A DNA stretch of 39,801 bases from Pseudomonadota bacterium (GTDB lineage: Bacteria; Pseudomonadota; Gammaproteobacteria; Steroidobacterales; Steroidobacteraceae), in the NCBI GenBank assembly GCA_021779535.1, contig JAJYAM010000019.1, positions 1 to 39,801 on the forward strand, read 5' to 3'. The translations under genes and the position numbers were made by a program. Below are positions 1-9,600 of this stretch, piece by piece (position 1 is the first letter of the stretch; each line of letters starts with the position of its first letter). The notes below the pieces were generated by a model that was given only the letters and a program-made list of their open reading frames with translations, did not search any database and was not told where the DNA came from.

Positions 1-911
1 TACAACGTCCCGGCGATGTTGCCGGCGATCGCACCGGTGCTGTCGCTATCGCCCGAATGATTCACCGCCAGGATCACTGCTTCCTCGAAGTTTCGCGTCG
101 CGAGCACACCGTAGAGAGCGATCGCGACCGCCTCCTCGGCGACCCAGCCGCCGCCGAGCGATTCGACCGTCGCGCGGTCCGGTCGACCGCCAGCGGCGAG
201 CGATCGGGCGCGCTCGATCGCCCGTAACGTTTCGGCGTGTTCCGGTTCGAGCACGAGCCGCCGCGTCGCCTCGTCGATCGCCAAGTCGATCGGTTGTCCT
301 CGATGGAGATCGCCGATCAGCGTCGCCAGGAAGCCGCTCGCGAGCGCCGCGGTCGGATGCCCGTGCGTCAGTGCGGCGATTTCCGCAGCGAACTCGAACA
401 CCCTCGTTCGGTCGACGGCCAGGCCGACCGGTGCGATCCGCATCGGCGCGCCGCAGCCCTTGCTGTCGTTGACCGCGGGTGCGCCGAACGCGGTCGCGTC
501 CTGCAGCGCCATGAGGCAGGTGGCGCCGGGTTCACGGCGGGACCACAGCGCGCGCACGCTGATGAGCCAGCCGTCGGAGTCGATGCGGGCGTTGGGAGTG
601 AGTCCCTGCGTGACCGCCCAGCGCAGGTACGCATGGTGTACGACGGCTGGCGGGTGGCAGATTCCACGCGCTTGATACCGCACCATCGCGCGAATCAGTC
701 CCTCCGCGGTGAACAGGGTCATTTGCGTGTCGTCGGTGATCGCCCCGATCCGACCGAACGCCTCGACGTAGTCCCGAATGCCGCCCTCGCCGTGGCGCGC
801 GACGATCTCGGCCACATTGCAAAACTCGACCGGCGCGCCCAGTGCGTCGCCGACGGCCCCACCGAGCAGGCAGCCGCGGACGCGCGATTCCTCCGACCGC
901 ACCCGAATCAT
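1..911 (-). CDS. ADP-ribosylglycohydrolase family protein (DraG/ARH-like), 3' end cut by window edge
   Basis: This family removes ADP-ribose from proteins, nucleic acids or small molecules, usually with two Mg2+ ions in the active site. About 303 codons are visible. The N-terminus reads GCLLGGAVGDALGAPVEF (residues 13-30), the classic family opening. The metal-binding TDDTQMT motif follows at residues 59-65, and the second metal motif GDSDSTGAI lies close to the visible end. Only the last few residues can be missing, because relatives are about 300-330 aa. The ATG at 911-909 overlaps the TGA of the upstream deacetylase gene (ATGA), so the two are translationally coupled. The substrate cannot be told from sequence. 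The pairing with a deacetylase suggests removal of modifications, but that is inference. Confidence 0.9.
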   Translation of the reverse strand, partial: MIRVRSEESRVRGCLLGGAVGDALGAPVEFCNVAEIVARHGEGGIRDYVEAFGRIGAITDDTQMTLFTAEGLIRAMVRYQARGICHPPAVVHHAYLRWAVTQGLTPNARIDSDGWLISVRALWSRREPGATCLMALQDATAFGAPAVNDSKGCGAPMRIAPVGLAVDRTRVFEFAAEIAALTHGHPTAALASGFLATLIGDLHRGQPIDLAIDEATRRLVLEPEHAETLRAIERARSLAAGGRPDRATVESLGGGWVAEEAVAIALYGVLATRNFEEAVILAVNHSGDSDSTGAIAGNIAGTL

Positions 912-1792
912 CGGGCCGCCGATCGGGCGGCCGCTCTCGCGCCGCCGTGTAGATACACGTTCGCGCACGCCCGCAGGGTGTTGTGGTGGATGTCGAGCAC
1001 CTTGCGCAGCGGCGTCTGGTAGCCACCCGCGAGGTTCCACGCGATCGGCACGCCGGCGGTCGCGGCTGCCTCGAAGACCCGCTGGTCCCGTTCCGCGAGA
1101 TCTCTCGTGGTCATCCAGCCCCCGAGCGGGTCGTCGATGTGCGGGTCGGCGCCGGCTTGATAGAGCACCACGTCGCAATCGCGCATCGCACCGACCAACG
1201 CCGGGATGCGCGCCAGAAATGCCTCGACCTGCGTCGGATCGCCGTATTCGGCACCGGCCGTGTAGTGACGGATCCAGTCGAGTCCGTGCCGCCCGATCAG
1301 CGCGTCGGTGCCGTCGCCGTAATGCTGATCGAAATCGAGGATCCCGACCCGCGCCACGTCGCCCGCAGCCCGCAGCGCCTGTGCGGCGACGATCAGGCCG
1401 TTGAACGTACAGTAGCCGCCGGCGCGCGCGTGGCGCGCATGATGAAAGCCCGAGCACGGCGCGACCGCGACCCGACCGTTGCGCAGCGCCGCGCGCGCGG
1501 CACACCACATCGCCCCGCACGTGAAAGGCAACGACGCCGCAACACCCGCATCGGTGGTGCCGAAACCGTTCGGCAGATCGCCCCGCAGGACCCCGTCGAC
1601 GTACGCCGGATCGTGAGTTCGCTTCAGATCCTCGACCGCGACGGGCGTTGGGGCAATCACCTCGATCGGCTCGCCGCGCTCGCGCCAGTCCGCGACGACC
1701 GCACGCGGCTTCGCCGCGCTCGGCGAGAAGCTGTCGACCGACGCGTTCATCGCCTCGCCGTAGAAAACCGGAATGAGAGCGAGTTCGTGCAT
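908..1792 (-). CDS. Histone deacetylase/acetylpolyamine amidohydrolase family Zn-dependent deacetylase
   Basis: The 294-aa protein belongs to the HDAC/acetoin-utilization/acetylpolyamine amidohydrolase superfamily, which removes acetyl groups from lysines or polyamines with Zn2+. Visible active-site elements are the paired histidines in GFHHARHA (His117-His118), the metal ligands in DFDQHYGDGT (Asp155, His157), Asp216 in GADPH and the transition-state Tyr258 in LAGGY. All key residues are present, so it should be active. The ATG at 1792 is chosen because it lies 8 nt behind the stop of the upstream gene, with a TGAGGA ribosome site across that stop. The frame stays open to 2023, but that extension would overlap the upstream gene and lacks family-like sequence. 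The 3' end overlaps the ADP-ribosylglycohydrolase start by 4 nt. The substrate is unknown. Confidence 0.9.
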   Translation of the reverse strand: MHELALIPVFYGEAMNASVDSFSPSAAKPRAVVADWRERGEPIEVIAPTPVAVEDLKRTHDPAYVDGVLRGDLPNGFGTTDAGVAASLPFTCGAMWCAARAALRNGRVAVAPCSGFHHARHARAGGYCTFNGLIVAAQALRAAGDVARVGILDFDQHYGDGTDALIGRHGLDWIRHYTAGAEYGDPTQVEAFLARIPALVGAMRDCDVVLYQAGADPHIDDPLGGWMTTRDLAERDQRVFEAAATAGVPIAWNLAGGYQTPLRKVLDIHHNTLRACANVYLHGGARAAARSAAR

Positions 1793-1800
1793 CCGGATCC

Positions 1801-2808
1801 TCAACGTGCGCACAGCGCCTGCAGGCATCGGAACCAGTCGTCGAGGCGGCTGCGGATCGCGCGCAGCGTGACGCCGCCCGCCAACGGCAGCGGCAGCGTG
1901 AAACAAACCCCGGCCCGTTGCCCGGCATCGGCCGAGATCGGCCAGGCCCGAAACGCATAGCGGACCGTATTGACCTTGGTCACGATCTCGCGGGCCCGAT
2001 TCTCGTCCATCCGCACGATGCACATCGCGTGCACCTCCTCGAACTCGCCCGCGTGATCACGGCACTCGTCGAAGAAGTAGAACCGGACGTCGAAGCCATG
2101 CGCACTGGCCTCGAGTTCGTCTGCGACGTTGGCCGGCGCGCCCGCGCGAATGTCCCATTCGAGCAGGATGCGCTGCAAGACTTCCGGTGTCAGCCGTTGG
2201 ACGACCCGGTCGAGACGCAGGTGGCTGCTCTGGCAGAATCGATACTGCAAATCGACCGTACCGTCGAAGCCCAGCACCTCGGTGACCACGGCAAGCATCT
2301 CCGCCGCGACGAGCGCCGGTTCGTCGGCGAGCGGCGCAGGGAAGCGCTTACCGTAATTGCGCGCGGATCCGCCGATCGCGAACCCGCGCCCGGTGAGCGG
2401 GCCTGCGATCCGTGACGCGATCGCCTGCAGTGCCGGGTCCTCTCGCTCGCCCGGCCCCACTTCGATCAGCACGGGCGAGAACGGCTCCGACCAGAGTTGC
2501 ACGTAGAGCGGCCCGGACGGGTCGGCGAACTCGACGATCAGGAACCGAAAAGTTCCGGTCCAGGTTTCCCCAGCCGGGTCCGGGGCCGGCCAGAGAATGG
2601 CTTGGCGCACCAGGTCGCAGAGCGGCTCCTGGCAGTAGCGGATCATCTCCTCGCCCGCCCGCCCACCGGCCTGCGCGGTCAACAACGTGCCCTCGATGTC
2701 GACTTGCCGCTGCGGTCGGAACGGCGGATCCTGATGGCGCAGATCCGGCGGCGCGGGACTCGCGCCGACCGACGATTCCGACGACACCCAGTTCGCGTTC
2801 GTACTCAT
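1801..2808 (-). CDS. TY-Chap/YbjN-like (type III chaperone fold) protein, function unknown
   Basis: A 335-aa soluble protein without signal peptide or membrane segments. From about residue 60 to 190 the pattern (a LYVQLW strand, then EVGPGE, then an NYGKRFP turn followed by a helix with MLAVVTEVLGF) resembles TY-Chap/YbjN-type domains, which share the type III secretion chaperone fold. The C-terminus (LPLAGGVTLRAIRSRLDDW) looks like the last strand and helix of a second such domain. This is recognition by eye and weak. The start is supported by GGAGGG six nt ahead of the ATG. It is the first of three closely packed genes with the deacetylase and ADP-ribosylglycohydrolase, and lies 90 bp behind the WYL regulator. 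A chaperone or adaptor role for its neighbours would be inference. Confidence 0.6.
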   Translation of the reverse strand: MSTNANWVSSESSVGASPAPPDLRHQDPPFRPQRQVDIEGTLLTAQAGGRAGEEMIRYCQEPLCDLVRQAILWPAPDPAGETWTGTFRFLIVEFADPSGPLYVQLWSEPFSPVLIEVGPGEREDPALQAIASRIAGPLTGRGFAIGGSARNYGKRFPAPLADEPALVAAEMLAVVTEVLGFDGTVDLQYRFCQSSHLRLDRVVQRLTPEVLQRILLEWDIRAGAPANVADELEASAHGFDVRFYFFDECRDHAGEFEEVHAMCIVRMDENRAREIVTKVNTVRYAFRAWPISADAGQRAGVCFTLPLPLAGGVTLRAIRSRLDDWFRCLQALCAR

Positions 2809-2898
2809 GCCAGGCCCTCCCAGTGCGTTCCCGGTCGCCGCCGACCGGTACGCAGTATCACGCGCGATCGCGACAGAACGCGTCGCACGCCGGCACGG

Positions 2899-3906
2899 TC
2901 AAGCGTACTGGCCGGCCGCCGCGGCGGTGCGCCGCGCGATCAGCTCGCGCAGCGCGATCGGCTGCAGCACGCGGATGTTCTCGCCGTGCCCGAGCAACCA
3001 GCTGTGCAGCGCCCAGGTATCGCGCACCGTCGCCGTCAACACCCACTCCGAGCCGCGCGCGACGAGCGTCATGTCCTCGCTCAACGGCGTATCCCGCAGG
3101 ATCCGATAGAGCGGCGTGCTGACGACCGCCTTCAACGCGATCTCACCGCCGGCACCGAACTGGTTCGTGCCCTCGGCCATGAACGCATCCAGCGAGAACG
3201 GTGCGCGCGACCACGGCTCGAGCTCGAGGAGCCGCACCGAGGTGAAGCGTTGCAGCGCGTAGTGGTGCGGCGGGTCGAGGCTCCCCTTCTGATCCGCGAC
3301 CAGATAGAGCGCCGAGCCGCGCAGTAACAGTGCCCGTGGATACAAGACCCGCCGTCGCGGCGCGGGATCACTCAGCGACTGGTAAGCCGCGTCGATCGCG
3401 ACATCGCGCAGCAACGCCTGCTGCAGCGTCTGCACGATCCGCGCCGACACCCGCGGAGGCTTCAGGACCTGGTTCGAGGGCACGATGCGCACGCGGTCGG
3501 ACCAACGAACGCCGCCCGCGCGCGCGAGTGTCGCGAGCACCTTGTCCGCCTCGACGAAACGGCTTTGGATCGCTTCGCGGAAGCAGCTCGGCAGATGCGC
3601 ATCGATCGCATTACGCATCATGAAGAGCGCCATCGCCTCGGCGACTTCCATGCCGGGAATGTCGAGGTGGCGTTTTTTTTGCCACCGCCAGCGCGCGGGA
3701 CGCACGCGCGTGTCCGTCTGCAGCGGCAGGCAGCGCGCGAGCGCGTCGAGGTCGCGCTCGACGGTGCGCCGCGTGACGCGGTAGCCGCGGCTCTCGAGCG
3801 CCGCCACGAGCTCCGGGGCGCTGCGGCCCGGCTGATCGTGCGGCGGCACGAGCCGCAGCATCTCCCACTGGCGGATGATCACGTCACCCTTCGCGTGCTC
3901 GGGCAT
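2899..3906 (-). CDS. WYL-domain transcriptional regulator (HTH-WYL-WCX)
   Basis: A 335-aa DNA-binding regulator. Residues about 10-60 form a winged helix-turn-helix with RVTRRTVERDLDAL as the recognition part. The WYL domain spans about 150-225, with the signature region YPRALLLRGSALYLVA at 189-204, and a WCX-like domain fills about 250-330. The ATG at 3906 is preferred over a GTG at 3927 because CAGGAG lies 7 nt ahead of it. WYL proteins of this layout (BrxR, CapW) bind inverted repeats and control phage-defence genes, with a nucleic acid or nucleotide thought to act on the WYL pocket. Here the gene is divergent from a helicase-nuclease-HEPN operon, across an 82-bp gap holding a symmetric four-half-site array. 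A run of eight A residues lies in codons for RWQKKR (3673-3680). Confidence 0.9.
   Translation of the reverse strand: MPEHAKGDVIIRQWEMLRLVPPHDQPGRSAPELVAALESRGYRVTRRTVERDLDALARCLPLQTDTRVRPARWRWQKKRHLDIPGMEVAEAMALFMMRNAIDAHLPSCFREAIQSRFVEADKVLATLARAGGVRWSDRVRIVPSNQVLKPPRVSARIVQTLQQALLRDVAIDAAYQSLSDPAPRRRVLYPRALLLRGSALYLVADQKGSLDPPHHYALQRFTSVRLLELEPWSRAPFSLDAFMAEGTNQFGAGGEIALKAVVSTPLYRILRDTPLSEDMTLVARGSEWVLTATVRDTWALHSWLLGHGENIRVLQPIALRELIARRTAAAAGQYA
3673..3680 (-). repeat. A8 homopolymer inside the WYL regulator gene
   Basis: Eight T on the + strand (eight A in the coding strand) encode the end of Gln and Lys-Lys at about residues 76-78. A slip here would truncate the regulator before its WYL domain. 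Such a run stands out in GC-rich DNA. Confidence 0.9.
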
Positions 3907-3913
3907 GGCGATC

Positions 3914-3973
3914 TCCTGATGCGACACATCCTGTCAGCCGCATGGTATAAGTTCAGGAGTTCCAAGGACAGGA
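3914..3973. promoter_or_regulatory. Dyad-symmetric array of four TCCTG half-sites in the divergent WYL/helicase promoter
   Basis: TCCTG occurs at 3914-3918 and 3929-3933, and its reverse complement CAGGA at 3954-3958 and 3969-3973. The spacing is N10, N20, N10, so both the inner and outer pairs are centred on 3943.5. Longer matches also exist: CTCCTGA at 3913-3919 matches TCAGGAG at 3953-3959, and TCCTGTC at 3929-3935 matches GACAGGA at 3967-3973. A -10-like TATAAG for the rightward operon lies at 3946-3951, inside the array. The leftmost half-site overlaps the ribosome site of the WYL gene. The layout fits autorepression plus control of the operon by a dimeric WYL protein. Confidence 0.6.
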
Positions 3974-3988
3974 CCACCCCGGGACGAC

Positions 3989-6622
3989 GTGCTTCGACTG
4001 CGATTCGGACTTCGGTTGGACGGCGAGCGCGGGACGCACCGACGCAACGCGCTCGGCGAGGCGACGGTCGGCCCCTTGGGGCTGCTCACGTTCCTCGAGA
4101 CGCAGCTCGGCCTCCTCGCCCCGGCGGCCTCTGCGGCCGAGCGCGTGGTCGCGTACCGGCGCTGCCTCGCGGCGTATCTCGAGCCCTCGCGCTTCTACGC
4201 CCGGAGTTTCGCCGTCGACGAGCTCGGTACCGCGGCCACGCTCCTCGGATGGCGCGATCGGTGGTATCTCGACGGCTGGACCGGCGCTCCGGCCCCCGTC
4301 GGCGCGCCGAGGCTCGACGATCTCGCGACGGTCGAACGGAGCGCTGCGGCTGAGGTTCCCCCCGGGATTGGCCAGCGGCTCACCGCCGTCCTCGACCGGC
4401 TCGAGCGCCGGCGGCTCGCGATCGACGAGATCCAATTACTCGATTCGCGCGAGCGCTTCCCGCGGCGCTGGCGCGCGGTGCTCGAGCGGCTGCCGTGCCG
4501 CGAGGCCGAAACGCCCGCCCCTCGAGGCCGTGGGTTCTTGCGGGAGCTGCAGACGCAATTGCTGGCAACCCTCGGCTCGCGGACACCGACCCGGATTCCG
4601 TGGCGCGACGACGGCACGGTGCGCATCGCACGGGCCGACACCCGACTCGTCGCCGCACACTGGCTTGCCGCGACGCTGCGCGAGGAGCCGCGCGACACGC
4701 TGCTCGTCGCCGCCGATTCGACGACGCTGCTCGATGGGGTGCTGTCGGGGAGCGGACTCGCCGCCCAAGGCTTCGGCGAGCTGAGCCCGTTCCGGCCGGC
4801 GTTGCAGGTGCTGCGGCTTGCGCTGCGCACGCTGTGGACTCCGCTCGATTTCCAGGCGCTGCTGCAATTGCTGACCGCGCCGATCGGGCCGTTGCCCCCG
4901 GCGGTGCGCCGACGCCTCGCCGAGACGCTCGCCGAACGCCCGGGGCTCGGCGGCGAGCGATGGCACAAGGCGCTCGTCGACCTCGAGACCCGGGCCGGCG
5001 CGCGCGGCGCCGAGGAGCGCGCGGCGATCGCCGCTTGGATCGAGCCCGAGCGCCACGACCGACGCGAAGGCGCGCCGGTCACCGCGGTCGCGGCGCGCGC
5101 GCGAATGGTCGAGGAATTCTTCCAAGGCCGGCTCGGCGAGGAAGACCCGGTGCTTCGGGACGCGTATCAGGCGGGGTTCTCGCAAGCGGCGACCGCGGTG
5201 CGTGCGTTCCGTGAACTCGAGGCGCAAGGAGCAACGCGGCTCAAGCCCGCCCAGGTCGATGCGGTCCTCGATCGCGTGACCGGTGACGGGAACGCCGACC
5301 CGCTGCGAGCGGCCGAGGTCGGCGCTTGCGCCGCCGTTGCGGAACCCGGTGCGGTCGTCGAACCGTTCGACCGGGTCGCCTGGTGGAGCCCGACCCTACC
5401 GCCGGTACCGCGTCGGGATCCGTGGTCGGCGCACGAGATCGAGGCGCTCGCCGCAGCGGGCGTGCACGTGGCGCCGCCCGCCGAACGGCTCGCCGCGGAC
5501 ACGACGGACGGCATGAAGCCGGTGCTCGCGGCACGTGACGAGCTCGTGATCGTGCTGCCGCCGCCGGTCGTCGACGTGCATCCGATCTGGCTGTGGATCG
5601 ACTCCCTGGTCGACGGCCTGCCCGTGCGACGGATCGAGTCCGTGCTCGAGGCTCGCGCCACCGGCACGGCCATCGAGACCCTGCCGGTCCGAAGGCTGCC
5701 GATGCGTCGGCGCTGGTGGCGGCTCGCCGACCCCGCGCTGATCCGCCGACCCGAACACACATCGTACTCCGGCCTCGAACGCTTGCTGTCGCATCCTGCG
5801 CAGTGGTTGCTCGGCGACGTCGCACGGTTCAGGCGATCGCGGATCCTCGAGCTGCCAGACCCGTTCCAGCTCAAGGGAATCCTCGCGCACGCGCTGGTCG
5901 AACGGCTGTACCGTGACGCCGGCGCACCCGCGCTCAGCAACGCCCGGATTGCGCCGTGGTTCGACCGCCACTTTGACCGGCTGATCGGCGAGGAAGGCGC
6001 GCTGCTCACGGTGCCGGGTCGACGCGCCGAGCTCGAGCGCTTTCGCTTCACGCTGCGCTCGGCGTTGGCGCGTCTGCATCGGCAATTGCGCGCCGCCCGG
6101 GTCGATGCAGTGACGCCCGAACAGCCGCTCGACGGCCATTTCGACGGCGGTGCGCTGCGCGGCGTCGCCGACCTCGTGGTGCGCCGGTCCGACGCGGCAA
6201 CGGGTCTCGTCGACCTGAAGTGGTCCGGTGGCAGGAAATACCGCGAGAAGCTCGGGAACAACGAACACTTGCAGCTCGGCGTCTACGGCGAGCTGCTCCG
6301 CCAGCAGATTCACGCGTGGCCGGCAGTCGCGTATTTCGTGGTCGACGCCGGTCTCCTGTATGCCCAGAACTCGCACTACTTTCCCGACGCCGATACCGTG
6401 CGAACGCGAACCCCCGAAGACACGTCGGACGTCTGGCGACGCGCGCTCGTCTCGTGGCAGTGGCGCATCGGGCAGATCGAGCGCGGCGCGATCGAGGTGC
6501 CGGTCGACGGCACCGAGGCGACGGCGGAGTCCGAACCGCCGGCCGAGGGATTGCCGGGCCTCGCGCCCGACGAGCGCTACGACGAGTTCCGCTACCTCTA
6601 CGGCTGGAGCGCGCAGCGGTGA
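3989..6622 (+). CDS. AddB-like protein with C-terminal PD-(D/E)XK (RecB-family) nuclease
   Basis: An 877-aa protein and first gene of a three-gene operon. The C-terminus has a complete RecB-type nuclease site: Asp728 in GVADLVV, Asp742 and Lys744 in VDLKW, and Gln762/Tyr766 in QLGVYGEL. Ahead of it, residues about 590-615 (SYSGLERLLSHPAQWLLGD) match the helical entry of this nuclease domain. Residues 26-41 (VGPLGLLTFLETQLGL) form a leader seen in AddB-like partners. No Walker A (GxGKT) is visible, so the helicase-like body is probably non-catalytic, as in RecC or AdnA-type subunits. The four cysteines of the Fe-S cluster of classical AddB are not apparent. The start is GTG at 3989; no better start is seen. 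The stop overlaps the next start (GTGA). Probable role: nuclease/scaffold partner of the AddA-like protein in processing DNA ends. Confidence 0.8.
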   Translation: MLRLRFGLRLDGERGTHRRNALGEATVGPLGLLTFLETQLGLLAPAASAAERVVAYRRCLAAYLEPSRFYARSFAVDELGTAATLLGWRDRWYLDGWTGAPAPVGAPRLDDLATVERSAAAEVPPGIGQRLTAVLDRLERRRLAIDEIQLLDSRERFPRRWRAVLERLPCREAETPAPRGRGFLRELQTQLLATLGSRTPTRIPWRDDGTVRIARADTRLVAAHWLAATLREEPRDTLLVAADSTTLLDGVLSGSGLAAQGFGELSPFRPALQVLRLALRTLWTPLDFQALLQLLTAPIGPLPPAVRRRLAETLAERPGLGGERWHKALVDLETRAGARGAEERAAIAAWIEPERHDRREGAPVTAVAARARMVEEFFQGRLGEEDPVLRDAYQAGFSQAATAVRAFRELEAQGATRLKPAQVDAVLDRVTGDGNADPLRAAEVGACAAVAEPGAVVEPFDRVAWWSPTLPPVPRRDPWSAHEIEALAAAGVHVAPPAERLAADTTDGMKPVLAARDELVIVLPPPVVDVHPIWLWIDSLVDGLPVRRIESVLEARATGTAIETLPVRRLPMRRRWWRLADPALIRRPEHTSYSGLERLLSHPAQWLLGDVARFRRSRILELPDPFQLKGILAHALVERLYRDAGAPALSNARIAPWFDRHFDRLIGEEGALLTVPGRRAELERFRFTLRSALARLHRQLRAARVDAVTPEQPLDGHFDGGALRGVADLVVRRSDAATGLVDLKWSGGRKYREKLGNNEHLQLGVYGELLRQQIHAWPAVAYFVVDAGLLYAQNSHYFPDADTVRTRTPEDTSDVWRRALVSWQWRIGQIERGAIEVPVDGTEATAESEPPAEGLPGLAPDERYDEFRYLYGWSAQR

Positions 6623-9600
6623 GCGCGCGGATTCGCTTCGTCAGCGCCGGTGCCGGCAGCGGCAAGACCTACCGCCTGACCGAGATCCTCGCGGATGAGC
6701 TGATCGCGAACCGCGTTCGGCCGGCCGGCGTGATCGCGACCACGTTCACCAACAAGGCCGCGGCGGAGCTGCGCGAGCGGATCTGGCGACGGCTGCTCGA
6801 GGCTCGGCGCTTCGATCTTGCGATCGCGATCGGCGAGGCACGGATCGGCACCGTGAACAGCGTCTGTGGCGCGCTGGTCGAACGATTCGCGTTCGAGACC
6901 GGACTTGCGACCGAGCTCACGGTCCTCGACGAGGAACCGGCGCGGACGCTCGTCCGCGAGGCGATCGACGAGGTCGCCGACGGCGCGACGATAGCCCGGC
7001 TCGACGACATCGCGAGGCGGCTCGCCGTCGAGGACTGGCAGGCGGAACTCCAGGCGCTCGTCGATCTGGCGCGCGCGAACGACGTCCCGGTCGCGACCTT
7101 GCGCGGCTTCGGCCGTGAGAACGCCGATGCGTTGCTCGCACAGCTGCCGAAAGCGACCCGTCAGGATCTCACGGTGAAACTCCGGCACGCGATCGCCGAG
7201 GCACTGCCGGAACTCGCTGCGGGGTCGACGAAGAAGACGGCCGAATACCGCGCACTCGTGCAATCCCTGTCGCGGAACCTCGCAGAAGGCCGTACGCCCT
7301 GGGCCGACTGGGTCAAGCTCGCGAATACGGCACCGGAGAAGAAGCTCCTCGAAGTGGCAAAGCCGCTCGCCGAGATTGCGGCCCGGTATGCGCGGCACCC
7401 GCGGCTGCACGCCGATCTGCGCGAGTATCTCGAGTCGATGTTCACGCTCTGTGCGGCGACGCTCGAGGTCTACGAGGCCCGCAAACGGGAGCTTCGCGCG
7501 ATCGATTTCACCGATCAAGAGCACCTGCTGTTGCGGGCGCTCGCGCTGCCGGCGGTCGAAGCGCCGCTGCGCGAGGACCTCGAGTTGTTGCTGGTCGATG
7601 AGTTCCAGGACACGAGTCCGATCCAGCTTGCGCTGTTCGGCAAGCTCGCCGCGCTCGCGCGGCAGGTCTACTGGGTCGGAGACGTGAAACAAGCGATCTA
7701 CGGTTTCCGCGGAAGCGACACCGCGCTGATGGAAGCGGTGCTGAGCGCGCTGCCGGCGATGGGCGGCGACACCGAAACGCTCGGTCGTTCGTTCCGCTCG
7801 CGCCCTGCGCTCGTCCGGCTGTCGAACGCCGTGTTCGTGCCCGCGTTCGCGCCCGCGCTTCGCGCCGAAGCCGTACGACTCACGCCGGCGCGCGAGGAGC
7901 GGCACGAGGAGCCGGCGTTCGCGAACTGGATCCTCGGCGGGTGCAACAAGGGCGAGGATTTACGGGCGCTGGCCGCCGGAATTCGCCGGCTGGTCGCGCG
8001 GGGCGTGCGCATCGAGGACCCCACGACGAAAGCGCTTCGGCCGGTCCGCTACGCAGACATCGCGATCCTCGTGCGCTCGAACGAGACCGTGAGCGCCGCC
8101 GCGACCGCGCTTGGCAGCGCACGCATCCCCGCGGCGACCGGGGAACCGGGGCTCCTCGAGACCCCGGAGGCGGTGCTCGCGCTCGCGTGCCTGCGACGGC
8201 TGAACGACCCCGCCGACACGCTCGCGACCGCCGAAATCCTCTCGCTGGCCGACGGCGCGCCCGCGGAGGATTGGATCACGGCGCGGTTGCGATATCTCGA
8301 CGGCGGCGGCGACTCGGCCCGCTGGCGCGAGACCGGACCCGACGCCCATCCGATCCTGCAGCGACTCGCGGAGCTGCGACCGCGGCTCGAGCGCCTCGCG
8401 CCGCGCGAGGCGCTCGAAATAGTGCTGACCGAGTGCCGGCTCACCCACCGGATCGTGCGGTGGGAGTCGGACTCCTCCGCCGCGCAGCGCCGGCTTGCGA
8501 ACCTGGACGCCCTCGTGGCGCTCGCCCACCAGTACGAGGATCAGTGCCGCAACCGCCAGGAAGCCGCAACCGTCGCGGGGCTGCTCTTGTGGCTCGGCGA
8601 ACAACGCACCCGCGCGCTCGATGCCCTCGCGGCGACCGCGGTCGATGCGGTTCAGGTGCTGACCCACCACGGCGCCAAAGGCCTCGAATGGCCGGTCGTG
8701 ATCCTCTTCGACCTCCATGCCGATCTCAAGGATCGACTCTGGGGCGTGAGCGCCGAGTCCCGTGGCAAGGTGGACCTCGCCGATCCACTGCGAAACCGGT
8801 TCATCCGCTACTGGCCCTGGCCGTTCGGCAAGCTCAAGAAGGTCGATCTCGCCGACGAGATCGCCGCGGCACCGGACGCACAGCGCTTTCGCACCGCGGC
8901 GATCGACGAGAACCGCCGGCTGCTCTACGTCAGCATGACCCGGGCACGGGACCTGCTGGTGCTGGCGCGCTCGTCGCGATCGCCGACCGGTGAGTGGATC
9001 GACTCGCTCGACGCCCCCTGGCTCATGTCCGCGGCCGACGCGACCCAGCTGACGCTCCCCGACGGCACGGCGATCCCGTGTGCGCACTGGATACTGTCGC
9101 CCGAGGATGCACCGGAGCCCGACGACGCAGGAGCGGACGAGACATGGTGGTTCCGGATGCCGGCGCGGGTCGAGCGGCGCCCACCCTTGCTGGTCACGCC
9201 TTCGGCGCTATCGGCATCGGCGGCGACGGTGGTCGAGCGCGTTCGGATCGGCGAGCGCATCGAACTCGGTCGGCGGATGGACATGGCCGCGGTCGGCAAC
9301 GCGCTGCACGGGTGTATCGCCGCGAGCCTGACGGATCCGGCGGCACCGCTCGATGAATCCGAGGTCGGACGAATCCTTGCCGCATTCCGCGTCGCCGACG
9401 GCATCTCCGCCCCGCCGGTCGTCCGGCAGATCGCGGCGCTGCGCGCGTGGATCGGCGCGCGCTGGCCGGCGGCGGAGGCGTTCGCCGAGGTGCCGGTCGA
9501 GGCGATACTGCCGAGCGGGCAGGTCCTCGCCGGTCGGATCGACCTGTTGCTGCGCGTCGGCGACGGCTGGGTCGTCCTCGATCACAAATCGAACCCCAAG

